Shown piece after piece: positions 8,387 to 17,450 of a stretch of DNA of 42,313 bases (positions are counted from its first letter, which is position 1; each line of letters opens with the position of its first letter). The DNA comes from Christensenella sp. UBA7703. Lineage in GTDB: Bacteria > Bacillota > Clostridia > Christensenellales > CAG-138. The position numbers and the translations under genes are program-made. Where the stretch lies: positions 1 to 42,313 of the forward strand of contig DLGD01000031.1 of NCBI GenBank assembly GCA_002482505.1. The letters are read 5' to 3'. The notes below the pieces were generated by a model that saw nothing but the letters and a program-made list of their open reading frames with translations, searched no databases and was not told where the DNA came from.

Positions 8387-9309
8387 GGGCGCTGATCACC
8401 GGCAGCCGTGGCTTTGTCGGCGGCTATCTGCGCAGAGAATTGGAAGATCACGGATATACCGTCTTTGGTCTTGATATCGCTGCGGATGAGCGAACGATTG
8501 CAGGGGACATCATGAACCTGCAACAGCTGCGCGAGATTCTGCGCGAGGCGCAGCCGGATGCGGTTTTTCACCTCGCGGGGCAGGCAAACGTTGCCCTTTC
8601 CTGGCAGATTCCGCAAAAGACATTCGAGCTCAATGCGGTCGGGCTGATCAATCTCATGGAGGCACTCCGACAGGAAAAGCCGGATGCGCGCGTCGTCGGC
8701 ATTGGCTCGTCAGACCAATATGGCAACCTCGGTGAACTGGGTCAAAACGTGACGGAAGAAACGCCGATGAAGCCGCAGTCTCCCTATGCTGTCTCCAAGA
8801 AAGCGCAGGAGGATATCGCCGCAGTCTATGCACGTGCGTATGGCATGCAGATCTGTATGACGCGCTCGTTTAACCACGCGGGTGCGGGGCAAAAGCGCGG
8901 GTTCATGATTCCGGATTTTGCCTCCGGCATCGCGCAGGTGGAGAGCGGGAAAGCGGAGTTTTTGCCTGTTGGTAATCTTTCCGCCAGGCGGGACTTCACG
9001 CATGTAAAGGATGTTGTGCGCGCCTATCGCCTGCTCGCAGAGCTTGGCAAAACGGGTGAGGTATATAACATCGGCTCCCAGATTGTCTACAGCGCGCAGG
9101 AGATTCTAGATCGGCTTTGCGCGTTGGCAAGCCGCGAAATCCCTGTGCGGCAGGATCCGGCAAAGATGCGCCCGAGTGATACGCCCGTCATCTGCTGCGA
9201 CCACAGCAAGCTCACGCGGGACACGGGGTGGATGCCTGAAATCCCGATGGATGAAATTCTTCACGAAGTATTGAACGAGTGGCGCGGCATCATTTGCACA
9301 GATGAATGA
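8383..9309 (+). CDS. rmd: GDP-6-deoxy-4-keto-D-mannose reductase (GDP-D-rhamnose forming)
   Basis: 308-residue extended SDR with NAD(P) loop GSRGFVGGYL (7-16), SSDQYG, and catalytic YAVSK. RSFNHAGAGQ and RDFTHVKDVVRAY are patterns of the Rmd branch, which reduces the Gmd product to GDP-D-rhamnose, rather than of the bifunctional epimerase/reductase Fcl that makes GDP-L-fucose. It overlaps gmd by 4 bp. With the four upstream genes it completes a fructose-6-P to GDP-D-rhamnose pathway. The Rmd versus Fcl choice is by motif and context; the sugar itself is inferred. Confidence 0.85.
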   Translation: MRALITGSRGFVGGYLRRELEDHGYTVFGLDIAADERTIAGDIMNLQQLREILREAQPDAVFHLAGQANVALSWQIPQKTFELNAVGLINLMEALRQEKPDARVVGIGSSDQYGNLGELGQNVTEETPMKPQSPYAVSKKAQEDIAAVYARAYGMQICMTRSFNHAGAGQKRGFMIPDFASGIAQVESGKAEFLPVGNLSARRDFTHVKDVVRAYRLLAELGKTGEVYNIGSQIVYSAQEILDRLCALASREIPVRQDPAKMRPSDTPVICCDHSKLTRDTGWMPEIPMDEILHEVLNEWRGIICTDE

Positions 9310-10226
9310 CTACGCGTGTGAGCTGTCAATGAGGGCAAGCGGCTATTCTTAATTGATGGCTACATCCCTCGAGTGATATCGCGAAACGGATTTTTAGCCA
9401 CGGCGCAAGCTTGAGTTAGCGATATGAGAAACGTTCAGCGCTATCCTCATATTTCTAACGCAAAATGCCACACCGAAAATACTTTTCACGAACAAAGCTG
9501 GTTCGGGTCTCTCCGGCGATGTGTCTGCGGACGTGAGAGAGGGTAGCATGAAGTATGGGATATGTGTTGGCGTCGCCGTAACCGGCGGGAACAGAAAACA
9601 GAAGTTCATCCCCAATGGATGTGCGCGCAGGTTTTTGCCTTGAAAGGAATAAAGGAGTTTTCCTTTAATTACGTTGATTCCTATCATCTTGAAGGCGCAG
9701 TTGACATCGGCGGGATGATCCTATGCTTATGATCAAGTGGCCTAGAGAGTGGTTTATTCGAATTTGAGCTAGAGATATACCGGCCATTTATCTCGGAAGA
9801 GGAACGAAGGAAACAGGCTATACGCGGATAGATAAAGAGACTTCCGCATATTTTGTTATGTGTGATAAATCGAACGGTCAAATTACCGTGGATTCATTAC
9901 GGCGGGGGGAATATTGGTAAATCATTTTGGACTATGCGAAGCTTATGTTCAATGGGTTCTTAGCATAGAGAAACGCAACTACTTTCTCAATGGTGCGTCG
10001 CCACCGTGTGACTGCACTCTGTTTGCGGATGCATGGGTTGCAGTCGCTTGACAGGCACTACCGGCTAGAAGGAGTTTCGTCTTGACACGTGTATAAATGA
10101 TCGTCCGGCGAGCCTGCAGACACAAAGAATATGTTTTAGCCTGATGTGAAGGTGAAGCAGTATACTAACTTCGGGCACGCCTGTTGATTGTGGTACATCA
10201 GGAAGGATAAGGAAAAGGAGAATAGT
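9310..10226. other. Gene-free 0.9-kb gap, possibly decayed glycosyltransferase sequence
   Basis: No complete gene. Scattered plus-strand codons read KRLFLIDGYIP (about 9337-9369) and KQKFIPNGCARRFLP (about 9597-9641); the second resembles the IPNGxD..F.P stretch of GT4 enzymes, but they are in different frames and stops are frequent. The gap separates the GDP-rhamnose operon from the CapE-type operon. I see no RNA gene or terminator of good quality. Treat as intergenic with a possible relic. Confidence 0.3.
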
Positions 10227-11258
10227 ATGTTCAATAATAAAGTTTTAATGATTACCGGTGGCACCGGATCTTTTGGAAACGCTGTTCTGAATCGATTCCT
10301 CGATTCAGAACTCAGGGAGATTCGCATCTTCAGCCGCGATGAAAAAAAACAAGATGACATGCGCAATCGCTACAAGAACTCGAAGATTAAGTTCTATGTC
10401 GGTGATGTAAGAAATTACGAGAGTGTTTGCGCTGCGATGCGTGGCGTGGATTATGTGTTCCATGCAGCTGCGCTCAAACAGGTACCGTCCTGCGAGTTCT
10501 TTCCGATGGAAGCTGTGCGGACAAACGTGATTGGAACGGGCAACGTACTGAACGCGGCAATTGCGAACGACGTAAAGAAGGTGATCTGCCTTTCTACAGA
10601 TAAAGCGGTGTACCCAATCAACGCGATGGGTATTTCCAAAGCCATGATGGAAAAGGTTGCGGCGTCCATGACGCGCACGGAATCCTGCTGCAATACAGTC
10701 GTCGCTATCACGCGATATGGAAACGTTATGTGTTCGCGCGGATCCGTCATTCCGCTGTTTATCTCCCAGATTCGGCAGAACCTCCCGATCACGGTAACCG
10801 ACCCGAACATGACGCGTTTCATGATGTCACTAGACGATGCAATTGATCTGGTGCTCTACGCGTTTGAGCACGCAAAAGGCGGCGAACTGTTTATTCAAAA
10901 AGCGCCTGCGGCCACGATCTCGGATCTGGCGGAGGTGGTTCGTGAACTATTTAACGGACAGAACGAAATCCGCGTCATCGGAACACGCCACGGTGAGAAA
11001 CTCTATGAGTCGCTGCTGACGCGTGAAGAGATGTCGAACGCGTTCGATCTGGGCAACTACTACATGGTGCCGCTGGATAACCGTGATCTCAATTACGCAA
11101 ACTACTTCGTCGACGGGCGGCATAGTGTTTCGCAGAGCATTGACTATACGTCGCACAGCACCCATCGGCTCAACAAAGAGGAACTCAAACAGATGCTGCT
11201 GTCGCTCGACTATGTGCAGAAGGAATTGGAATTCGGAAGCCAGGGGGAAGGGGTCTAA
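10227..11258 (+). CDS. capE: CapE-like UDP-GlcNAc 4,6-dehydratase / 5-epimerase
   Basis: 343 residues, SDR of the CapE/WbjB/FnlA group. Removes water from UDP-GlcNAc with inversion at C5, the first step to UDP-L-sugars such as L-FucNAc and L-QuiNAc. The NAD(P) loop is GGTGSFG (11-17); AALKQVPSCEFFPMEAV, STDKAVYPINAMGISK (Asp125-Lys126) and MMEKV match CapE rather than the PseB branch, where the last part reads PxNLYGxTK. The start at 10227 has GGAAAAGGAG upstream; the open frame begins 13 codons earlier without a site. The WecB-like gene begins 3 bp after the stop, so the genes are one operon. Confidence 0.88.
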   Translation: MFNNKVLMITGGTGSFGNAVLNRFLDSELREIRIFSRDEKKQDDMRNRYKNSKIKFYVGDVRNYESVCAAMRGVDYVFHAAALKQVPSCEFFPMEAVRTNVIGTGNVLNAAIANDVKKVICLSTDKAVYPINAMGISKAMMEKVAASMTRTESCCNTVVAITRYGNVMCSRGSVIPLFISQIRQNLPITVTDPNMTRFMMSLDDAIDLVLYAFEHAKGGELFIQKAPAATISDLAEVVRELFNGQNEIRVIGTRHGEKLYESLLTREEMSNAFDLGNYYMVPLDNRDLNYANYFVDGRHSVSQSIDYTSHSTHRLNKEELKQMLLSLDYVQKELEFGSQGEGV

Positions 11259-11261
11259 CAT

Positions 11262-12383
11262 ATGAAGGTTATGACGATTGTCGGTACGCGCCCAGAGATC
11301 ATCAAGCTGAGCTGCGTCATCGACGAGCTGGATCGGTATACCGAGCATGTTCTTGTGCACACGGGTCAGAATTATGACTATGAGCTCAATGGCATCTTCT
11401 TCTCCGGCATGGGAATCCGCAAACCTGATATCTTTCTGGAAGTCGCTGGTGCGACCGCCGCGGAGACCATCGGGAACGTCATCATCAAGACGGATGAGCT
11501 GATTAAAAAACATAAGCCAGACGCTATCCTACTCTATGGGGACACAAACTCCTGCCTTTCCGTGATTTCGGCAAAGCGTAATCGCGTGCCTGTGTTCCAC
11601 ATGGAAGCAGGCAACCGCTGCTTTGACCAGCGGGTACCGGAGGAGCTGAACCGAAAGGTGGTTGACCACCTTTCGGATATCAATATGACTCTGACCGAGC
11701 ACGCAAGGCGGTATCTGGTCGCGGAGGGAATCGCGCCGGAGACCGTCATCAAGGTGGGCTCAAGCATGAAGGAAGTTCTCGCCAAGCAGGAGAAGACAAT
11801 CGAAAAGTCGGATGTGCTGGATCGCCTCGGGCTGAAGGCCGGAGACTACTTTGTGCTCTCCTGTCATCGCGAAGAGAACGTGGATTCTGAGCAGAATTTC
11901 AAAGACCTTGCCGCATCCATCCACGCACTGTGCGAACGGTATCAAAAGCGGATAATCTTCTCCGTGCATCCGCGTACACAGAAGAAGATATTAGCCAGCG
12001 GGCTTTCTTTCCCCGCGCTTGTGGAGGAAATGAAACCGCTCGGGTTTGCCGATTACTGTAAACTACAGAAGAACGCGTTCTGCGTCATCAGCGACAGCGG
12101 CACGATTACGGAAGAATCCTCTCTGCTCCGTTTTCCCGCGATCACGGTCAGGCAGGCGCACGAGCGTCCAGAGGGAATGGACGTCGGCACGCTGATTATG
12201 TCCGGCCTGAAGCCGAGCGACATTCTCAGCGCAATTGAGACGGTGACAGGACAACTCTCACGGGAGATTATGCCGTCCGTGGTACCGGACTATGACACGG
12301 ACAACGTTTCCGAAAAAGTGGTTCGCATCATCATGAGCTATACCAAATACATCCGCCGAACGGTGTGGAGGGAAGAAGTATGA
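11262..12383 (+). CDS. wecB: WecB/CapG-type non-hydrolysing UDP-HexNAc 2-epimerase
   Basis: 373 residues, GT-B fold 2-epimerase. Key phrases: VGTRPEIIKL (7-16), GDTNSCLS, FHMEAGNRCFDQRVPEE, SCHREENVD, VHPRTQKK and the UDP-binding DSGTITEESSLL. Epimerises at C2 of a UDP-HexNAc; beside a CapE homologue and a 4-keto reductase its substrate is more likely the UDP-L-6-deoxy sugar (CapG/WbjD/WbvD role) than UDP-GlcNAc itself. AGGGGGAAGGGG precedes the start; its stop overlaps the reductase start (ATGA at 12380-12383). Confidence 0.88.
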   Translation: MKVMTIVGTRPEIIKLSCVIDELDRYTEHVLVHTGQNYDYELNGIFFSGMGIRKPDIFLEVAGATAAETIGNVIIKTDELIKKHKPDAILLYGDTNSCLSVISAKRNRVPVFHMEAGNRCFDQRVPEELNRKVVDHLSDINMTLTEHARRYLVAEGIAPETVIKVGSSMKEVLAKQEKTIEKSDVLDRLGLKAGDYFVLSCHREENVDSEQNFKDLAASIHALCERYQKRIIFSVHPRTQKKILASGLSFPALVEEMKPLGFADYCKLQKNAFCVISDSGTITEESSLLRFPAITVRQAHERPEGMDVGTLIMSGLKPSDILSAIETVTGQLSREIMPSVVPDYDTDNVSEKVVRIIMSYTKYIRRTVWREEV

Positions 12384-13258
12384 AGCGAGTTCTCGTGCTG
12401 GGAGGAACCGGCATGGCCGGACACATGATTTCAACCTATCTGCAGGAACACGGCTACGATGTCTACATGACATCCAGAAGTGCCTTGCCCTCGGCGAAGA
12501 GTAAGGCGATCGACGCAATGGACTTTCATGCGCTGGAAGATTGGATGAGCACAATCAAGCCAGACGTTGTTGTTAACTGTATTGGAATATTGCAAAAACA
12601 GGCAGAGGAAGCACCCCATCTGGCGATACTAGTCAACTCCTATCTGCCGCATTGGCTGGAAAACATGTTAAGGCATACGGATACCAAGATCATTCAACTC
12701 TCCACCGACTGTGTGTTCTCCGGCCGGCGCGGGGCCTATCTCGAGACCGACGAGCCCGATGGGACGACGATGTACGACCGCACCAAGGCATTGGGGGAAC
12801 TTCATAATGAGAAAGATTTGACATTCCGCATGTCCATCATCGGTCCGGACCAACACGAGAACGGAACTGGACTGTTCCATTGGTTCATGGGGCAGACAGG
12901 CGAGGTCAAAGGATATTCTGAAGTGATTTGGAACGGCGTCACAACCATTCATCTGGCGCAGGCGATCGACGCCGCGATTCAACAGGGAGTGACAGGCGTT
13001 TATCAGCTCGCGCCGAAGGAACCGATCAATAAATATGATCTGCTGAAGCTGTTCCAGCAGGTATTTGACAAATCGGATGTCAGCATCATTCCCTTTGCGG
13101 GAGTGGCACTGAACAAGACGTTGGTCAACACACGGCGCGATTTTGATTTCCGACTAAAAACGTATCTCGAACAGATTCGCGAAATGCGAGACTGGGTGGA
13201 CGCGCACAAAGACATGTACAGCAAACGATATTTCCCGGACGCAACCGCGGGGAAGTAA
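12380..13258 (+). CDS. RmlD-like NAD(P)-dependent sugar nucleotide reductase
   Basis: 292 residues, RmlD-type SDR: cofactor loop GGTGMAG (8-14), NCIGI (66-70), LSTDCVFSG (107-115) and YDRTK (catalytic Tyr132, Lys136). It lacks the roughly 100-residue C-terminal cupin found in CapF/WbjC reductases (about 370 residues). In the CapE/2-epimerase setting it matches the arrangement of the Vibrio cholerae O37 WbvB-WbvR-WbvD pathway, where an RmlD homologue makes UDP-L-RhaNAc. I therefore predict reduction of the 4-keto group of the CapE product. The start is ATG 12380 with GGAGGGA 6 bases upstream; an upstream GTG at 12365 is less likely. Confidence 0.8.
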   Translation: MKRVLVLGGTGMAGHMISTYLQEHGYDVYMTSRSALPSAKSKAIDAMDFHALEDWMSTIKPDVVVNCIGILQKQAEEAPHLAILVNSYLPHWLENMLRHTDTKIIQLSTDCVFSGRRGAYLETDEPDGTTMYDRTKALGELHNEKDLTFRMSIIGPDQHENGTGLFHWFMGQTGEVKGYSEVIWNGVTTIHLAQAIDAAIQQGVTGVYQLAPKEPINKYDLLKLFQQVFDKSDVSIIPFAGVALNKTLVNTRRDFDFRLKTYLEQIREMRDWVDAHKDMYSKRYFPDATAGK

Positions 13259-13275
13259 CGAAAAGAACCTATAAA

Positions 13276-13320
13276 AAGCTCTGCAAGCGATGTTGAGTCG
13301 TTGCAGAGCTTGTTTTGTTT
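13276..13320. terminator. Rho-independent terminator (convergent genes)
   Basis: Perfect 11-bp stem (13276-13286 with 13301-13311) around a 14-base loop, followed by TGTTTTGTTT on the plus strand. It closes the CapE operon; A-rich sequence on its other side could let it work for the facing radical SAM gene too. Confidence 0.85.
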
Positions 13321-13337
13321 GCGTGGTTGCGTGTTAC

Positions 13338-16001
13338 TTATTTTCGGTGCAGAAGTCCCGAGAGCGTACGCAACGGTCTTGTGATTCGCCAACTGGTTGA
13401 CTCACGGTAACTCTCAATCTCCCTCTGGCAAGCTTCAATCTGGGCCTTATAGGAGGAGATTTCGGCACGATACCGACCAATTTTGGCTACTTGTGCGCGG
13501 ATCATCTCTTTTTGCGCTTCTATTTCTTCAAAGCACGATTGCATATCAATTTCGCTGTTGCAGGCCTGCGCGAACTTGGCAGCAGATTGCTGCTCTGCCG
13601 TGGGATCGGATAGCTCATTCGCTTGTTCCGCGCATACATTCTGCTGTGCTGCGGTGTTGCTAGATGTCGTACCATTCGTTTCATCTGCGGTTCGAAGGCG
13701 TATCATCTGACGCGAATGCGTGCCCTGATAGGGCTTGAGTTGTTTCTTCTCTGCGACGATCTTCAAGAGCGCATACAGCTCCTGATAACTCTTGCTCGCA
13801 ATCAGCGTTGATACCAATTGAATTGGCAGAGACTCATCCTCGTTTTGGATAATGTTTTCGACCGAATCAAGCTTTGCGCAAGCTTGTAGAAAGCCGATTT
13901 GATCAAAGAAATAGTCAAGATAAGGTTGGATGCCGTTTTGGAAGCGATCTTCATTTGTGATGGCGTTCACCAAAGCGTAAAGAAAATCCAGATACTGCTT
14001 TCCGATGAACTTTTTATACTCGATTGAATTGGGACGCGCAAGCTGGATCATTCGATCCGCAACATAGGCAAACAGGAAGAAACCGTCGGGATAGTACCAG
14101 GTCATACCCTGTACTCTTTCCTCCGGTTGGTACTTGTAATAGATATAGATCGGCGAAAAGACGTCGTAAACGATCGTTGTATGCTTGAGATAGTCACACA
14201 TGAATACCGAATCGTTGCCTATGACGAAGCGTTCATCATAGGCGATATCGTTATCGGTGATGATCTTGCGCTTAAACAGTTTGGCGTTTATGGTGGAAGC
14301 GATATACGGCATCGCATATTGGCAGCTGGATGTGAGGTAGGCACGGGCAATATCACTTGCAAAGTATCGCCGTTGATGTCCGGTTGCAAAGTGCTCAATC
14401 TCACCACGTCTTTCCAGATAACCACCTATGGCTAAATCGACATCTTTTTCTTGTATTGCGTCAACCAAAAGCTGAACTGCGTTGGGCAGATATTCATCAT
14501 CCGAGTCGATGAACATCACATATGTTCCCGTCGCTGCGTGAAGACCTGTGTTGCGCGCGCCAGCTTCGCCCGCGTTGCTCTGGTGAATAACCTTTACGCG
14601 CGGATCCTGCTTTGCATATGCATCACAAATGGAACCGCTTTGGTCGGTAGACCCGTCATCCACCAAAACAATCTCTATATTCTGATAGGTCTGCGCGGTC
14701 AGGCTGTCGATGCAGCGAACCAGGTATTTTTCCGTGTTATAAATTGGAACGCAGATGGAGACGACTTCTGCTGAGCCGGATTCCTGCTGCGGCGTTTGGT
14801 GAGCATGATTTCTTGGGATTTGGATCGCGGGAGAGACCAATTTGGCGTTGCCGCCAATGCCTCTGCAATGCATGCAAAAATCGACATAACCTTTCTTCGT
14901 ATACCCCTGGCGAAACTCCAGTATCTCCATCTTCGAGGCGGTTGAGATCTCGATGTAGTCATTCTCGGATAGGTCTCCCAACCCTGCACGATGCGCATAC
15001 TGCTGGTAACAGCATGCGTAAATGCGCTTTTCACCAAACTCATGCAGATAGGAGTTGCAACTGTCTTTATAGCAGACGAGCTCCTCTTCGGTAAAGTGAC
15101 TGTTGTCGGTGTGCTCCATGTCTAAATCAAACCATGCATCAACCTTGTTCGTCGTATAGTTGATGCCCTTGGCCTGTAACGCCTGCGCGATTGCATTCAC
15201 CTTGGAGTTGGGAACGGAGGCGGAATAATCGTCGATTAAGAAACTGCCGTTCATTGCCTGAACGGCGCTCATCGTATCTTCGCTTGGAAGGATCGTGCCG
15301 TTTGTGATAATGAAAAACTCGAAGATGCGGTCCCCATAATTGTCGTTAAGATAACGGATGAAACGGGGAAGTTCCTTGACTACCATCGGTTCCCCGCCGC
15401 AAAAATGGATCGAATACACATAATCAAACTTTGAGAACACGGTATCGATGTGATCTTTGAACTCCTCAAACGTAACGTCCCTGGTGTCCTTCAGAAACTC
15501 GTTGAAGTTCAAACAGTATTTGCAGTTGAGGTTGCATTTCAAGGTCGTCAAAAAATTCGTCCAGTGCGAAAGCAGCTTGCCGTGCCGATACATCAGCCAC
15601 ACGCAGACGAAATTTTGTATAAAGTTGTCACGCCGATTATGGGAAGGTATTAGATAAAACAGATTCTTGAGTCCGAGTTCCAGCAGCATTGCGCGTTCAT
15701 TCGTTTGAGCGATCCAAGGTAGGGCAACCGCACATTTGTCCGGCGCTTTGCGAACGCGATCGCAGAGTGTCGTTTGTAGCGGGATAACCGGCCTGCCCAG
15801 AAACGTATGCTCCGATGACTGATTATATACGGTGATGTCCAATACGAACGAAACATTGAGTTCGTCCGCGACGCCGAGCCATTGGAGAACGCCGAAAGCA
15901 TTGCGAGCCTTTTCGTCGACACCATAGATGAAGAGTTCTTTTACGTTGAGATATTGGGCTCCCAGTGTGTCCAGCTGGTGACCAGGGTTGGTCCATTTCA
16001 T
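13338..16001 (-). CDS. Radical SAM / family 2 glycosyltransferase fusion protein
   Basis: 887 residues with four parts. Residues 1-150 form an alpha/beta region of unknown kind (KELFIYGVDEKARNAFGVLQW recalls a nucleotide-binding or sugar-transaminase-like fold). Residues 150-400 are a radical SAM domain: the 4Fe-4S motif CNLNCKYC (Cys156, 160, 163), FCGGEP (200-205), and later cysteines (310, 315, 330, 331, 376, 379, the last two as CMHC) that may bind an auxiliary cluster as in SPASM proteins. Residues 413-640 are GT-A family 2: SICVPIYNTEKYL, VDDGSTD (447-453), FIDSDDE. The C-terminus is low-complexity, then a coiled coil ending SWRITRPLR, seen at the ends of many polysaccharide glycosyltransferases. 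Substrate unknown; it points away from the operon it faces and lies 34 bp downstream of another glycosyltransferase. Confidence 0.85.
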   Translation of the reverse strand: MKWTNPGHQLDTLGAQYLNVKELFIYGVDEKARNAFGVLQWLGVADELNVSFVLDITVYNQSSEHTFLGRPVIPLQTTLCDRVRKAPDKCAVALPWIAQTNERAMLLELGLKNLFYLIPSHNRRDNFIQNFVCVWLMYRHGKLLSHWTNFLTTLKCNLNCKYCLNFNEFLKDTRDVTFEEFKDHIDTVFSKFDYVYSIHFCGGEPMVVKELPRFIRYLNDNYGDRIFEFFIITNGTILPSEDTMSAVQAMNGSFLIDDYSASVPNSKVNAIAQALQAKGINYTTNKVDAWFDLDMEHTDNSHFTEEELVCYKDSCNSYLHEFGEKRIYACCYQQYAHRAGLGDLSENDYIEISTASKMEILEFRQGYTKKGYVDFCMHCRGIGGNAKLVSPAIQIPRNHAHQTPQQESGSAEVVSICVPIYNTEKYLVRCIDSLTAQTYQNIEIVLVDDGSTDQSGSICDAYAKQDPRVKVIHQSNAGEAGARNTGLHAATGTYVMFIDSDDEYLPNAVQLLVDAIQEKDVDLAIGGYLERRGEIEHFATGHQRRYFASDIARAYLTSSCQYAMPYIASTINAKLFKRKIITDNDIAYDERFVIGNDSVFMCDYLKHTTIVYDVFSPIYIYYKYQPEERVQGMTWYYPDGFFLFAYVADRMIQLARPNSIEYKKFIGKQYLDFLYALVNAITNEDRFQNGIQPYLDYFFDQIGFLQACAKLDSVENIIQNEDESLPIQLVSTLIASKSYQELYALLKIVAEKKQLKPYQGTHSRQMIRLRTADETNGTTSSNTAAQQNVCAEQANELSDPTAEQQSAAKFAQACNSEIDMQSCFEEIEAQKEMIRAQVAKIGRYRAEISSYKAQIEACQREIESYRESTSWRITRPLRTLSGLLHRK

Positions 16002-16035
16002 CGAACGTCTCCTTGTGCGAAGGATAATACCCTCG

Positions 16036-17328
16036 CTATATCATTTTTAAGAATTCCAGTCTTTCGCGCGCGATTTTGCTGATGTTTGCGACGCTGAAAC
16101 ATTTCTCTGCCGTGAACTTTCCGTTCGCGATCAACTTTTCTCTCCATTGCGCGTCGGTCACCATGCGGCGCATATGCTCCGCTGCTTCGGTAACATCGGG
16201 CTCCGCCCAAACCAGATCGTCGCCCGGGACCGAGCCGACATACTGGCCATCTACCGGAACCATTTCATACCCGACAAGGGCGGTGTTCATGTGCGTCATA
16301 TACTCCATATTACCGGACCACGCGGTCGATATGACCGGCGTGCCGAGCAGCATGGCCTCCAAAGGAACCAAGCCAAGTCCCTCGGAGCGGTGCAACGTCA
16401 CATAGGCGTCGGATACTTGAATCAAGGTTCTCATTTCTTCGTCCGAGAGATATTGGTCGATGAAGTACACATGCGAATAGGGCTCCAGTATCCGCTTCAA
16501 CTCGACAATATGATCTTTATAATTATCGGGATAGGACAACTTGATCACAAGCCCGATATTGCGCTCCTGCGGCGAAAAAGCCTTCAAGAAGGCTTCAACA
16601 GCCGCCTGTGGATTCTTTCGGGAAACAAAGCTGTTGCAGTCATAGGCAAGCATGAACAGGAATGCTTGCTTATCAAAGCCAAAGTAGTCTCTGCCGTTTT
16701 CTATGACCGATGTATTGGAGTCCGCAAAGAGCGGGACGGTCAATACGGGCACCATTGCCTTCTTTCCGATGGCATCTGTACAAAAGTCAGACAGCGTCCA
16801 CATCTCCTGAAACATATCAAGCGATGAAAGCAAGGAATCGGGAAGCGTAGGCAACTCCCAGGCCATATATCCAATGTTGTAGTAGTCTCTTAAATTGATA
16901 CCGGCTTGCAGCATGTAAAACTCTAGCTTATTTGCAACATGACACACGATCAGATTGACGTTATAAAGCTCTCCGTCCATGTTTTTCACACAGAGGGGGT
17001 TCTCAAGGTCGATAATATGATACGGAATATTTGCGTCCTTCAACATCTGCTCCAGCAGACGCGCTTCTACACCGGCGCTGTTTTTCATGTGACAGTAGGT
17101 AAATAGATTGACGCCACTTTGCAACTTTTTCAAATGTCGCCTTGGCTTCTTCGCACTATGATGACGCACTTTGCCAAGGAAATGAAGCGATTTATAGAAG
17201 AGCCAATCGTAGACTTTTCGCGGCAGTATTTTTTTAGCGATTCGACCGAACATGCGCATGAACCATTCCATATGATATAGAACCCTCTTTTTCTTCATAC
17301 CAAGTGCTGAAAATTCCGTAGCCGACAT
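16036..17328 (-). CDS. Glycosyltransferase, GT4 family
   Basis: 430 residues, GT-B fold transferase acting on the cytoplasmic side during polysaccharide assembly. The C-terminal half carries the retaining GT4 motif SEGLGLVPLEAMLLGTPV, whose two Glu are spaced by seven residues, and an upstream DQYLSDEEMRTLIQVSDAYV segment. The N-terminal half is more divergent (LFTYCHMKNSAGVEARLLEQ). A basic, hydrophobic N-terminus may bind the membrane. The start is uncertain: neither Met1 nor Met11 has a convincing ribosome site. Same strand as the two neighbouring transferase genes; donor could be GDP-D-rhamnose or the UDP-L-sugar made nearby. Confidence 0.85.
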   Translation of the reverse strand: MSATEFSALGMKKKRVLYHMEWFMRMFGRIAKKILPRKVYDWLFYKSLHFLGKVRHHSAKKPRRHLKKLQSGVNLFTYCHMKNSAGVEARLLEQMLKDANIPYHIIDLENPLCVKNMDGELYNVNLIVCHVANKLEFYMLQAGINLRDYYNIGYMAWELPTLPDSLLSSLDMFQEMWTLSDFCTDAIGKKAMVPVLTVPLFADSNTSVIENGRDYFGFDKQAFLFMLAYDCNSFVSRKNPQAAVEAFLKAFSPQERNIGLVIKLSYPDNYKDHIVELKRILEPYSHVYFIDQYLSDEEMRTLIQVSDAYVTLHRSEGLGLVPLEAMLLGTPVISTAWSGNMEYMTHMNTALVGYEMVPVDGQYVGSVPGDDLVWAEPDVTEAAEHMRRMVTDAQWREKLIANGKFTAEKCFSVANISKIARERLEFLKMI

Positions 17329-17450
17329 ATGATTGAGCGTTCATCTGAAGGCGTTTTTGAACACAAATACGCCTCCGGCTACTGGATGGAAGCACCCGGT
17401 CACATTGTATTTTTATGACTTTGATGAATCCACAATTGTATTGAATGTCA

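Noticed and set aside
9551..9643. 31-codon frame starting MKYGICVGVAV with a GAGAGGG site upstream
   Set aside because: Too short, no family, and it overlaps the possible transferase scrap; not enough to call a gene.
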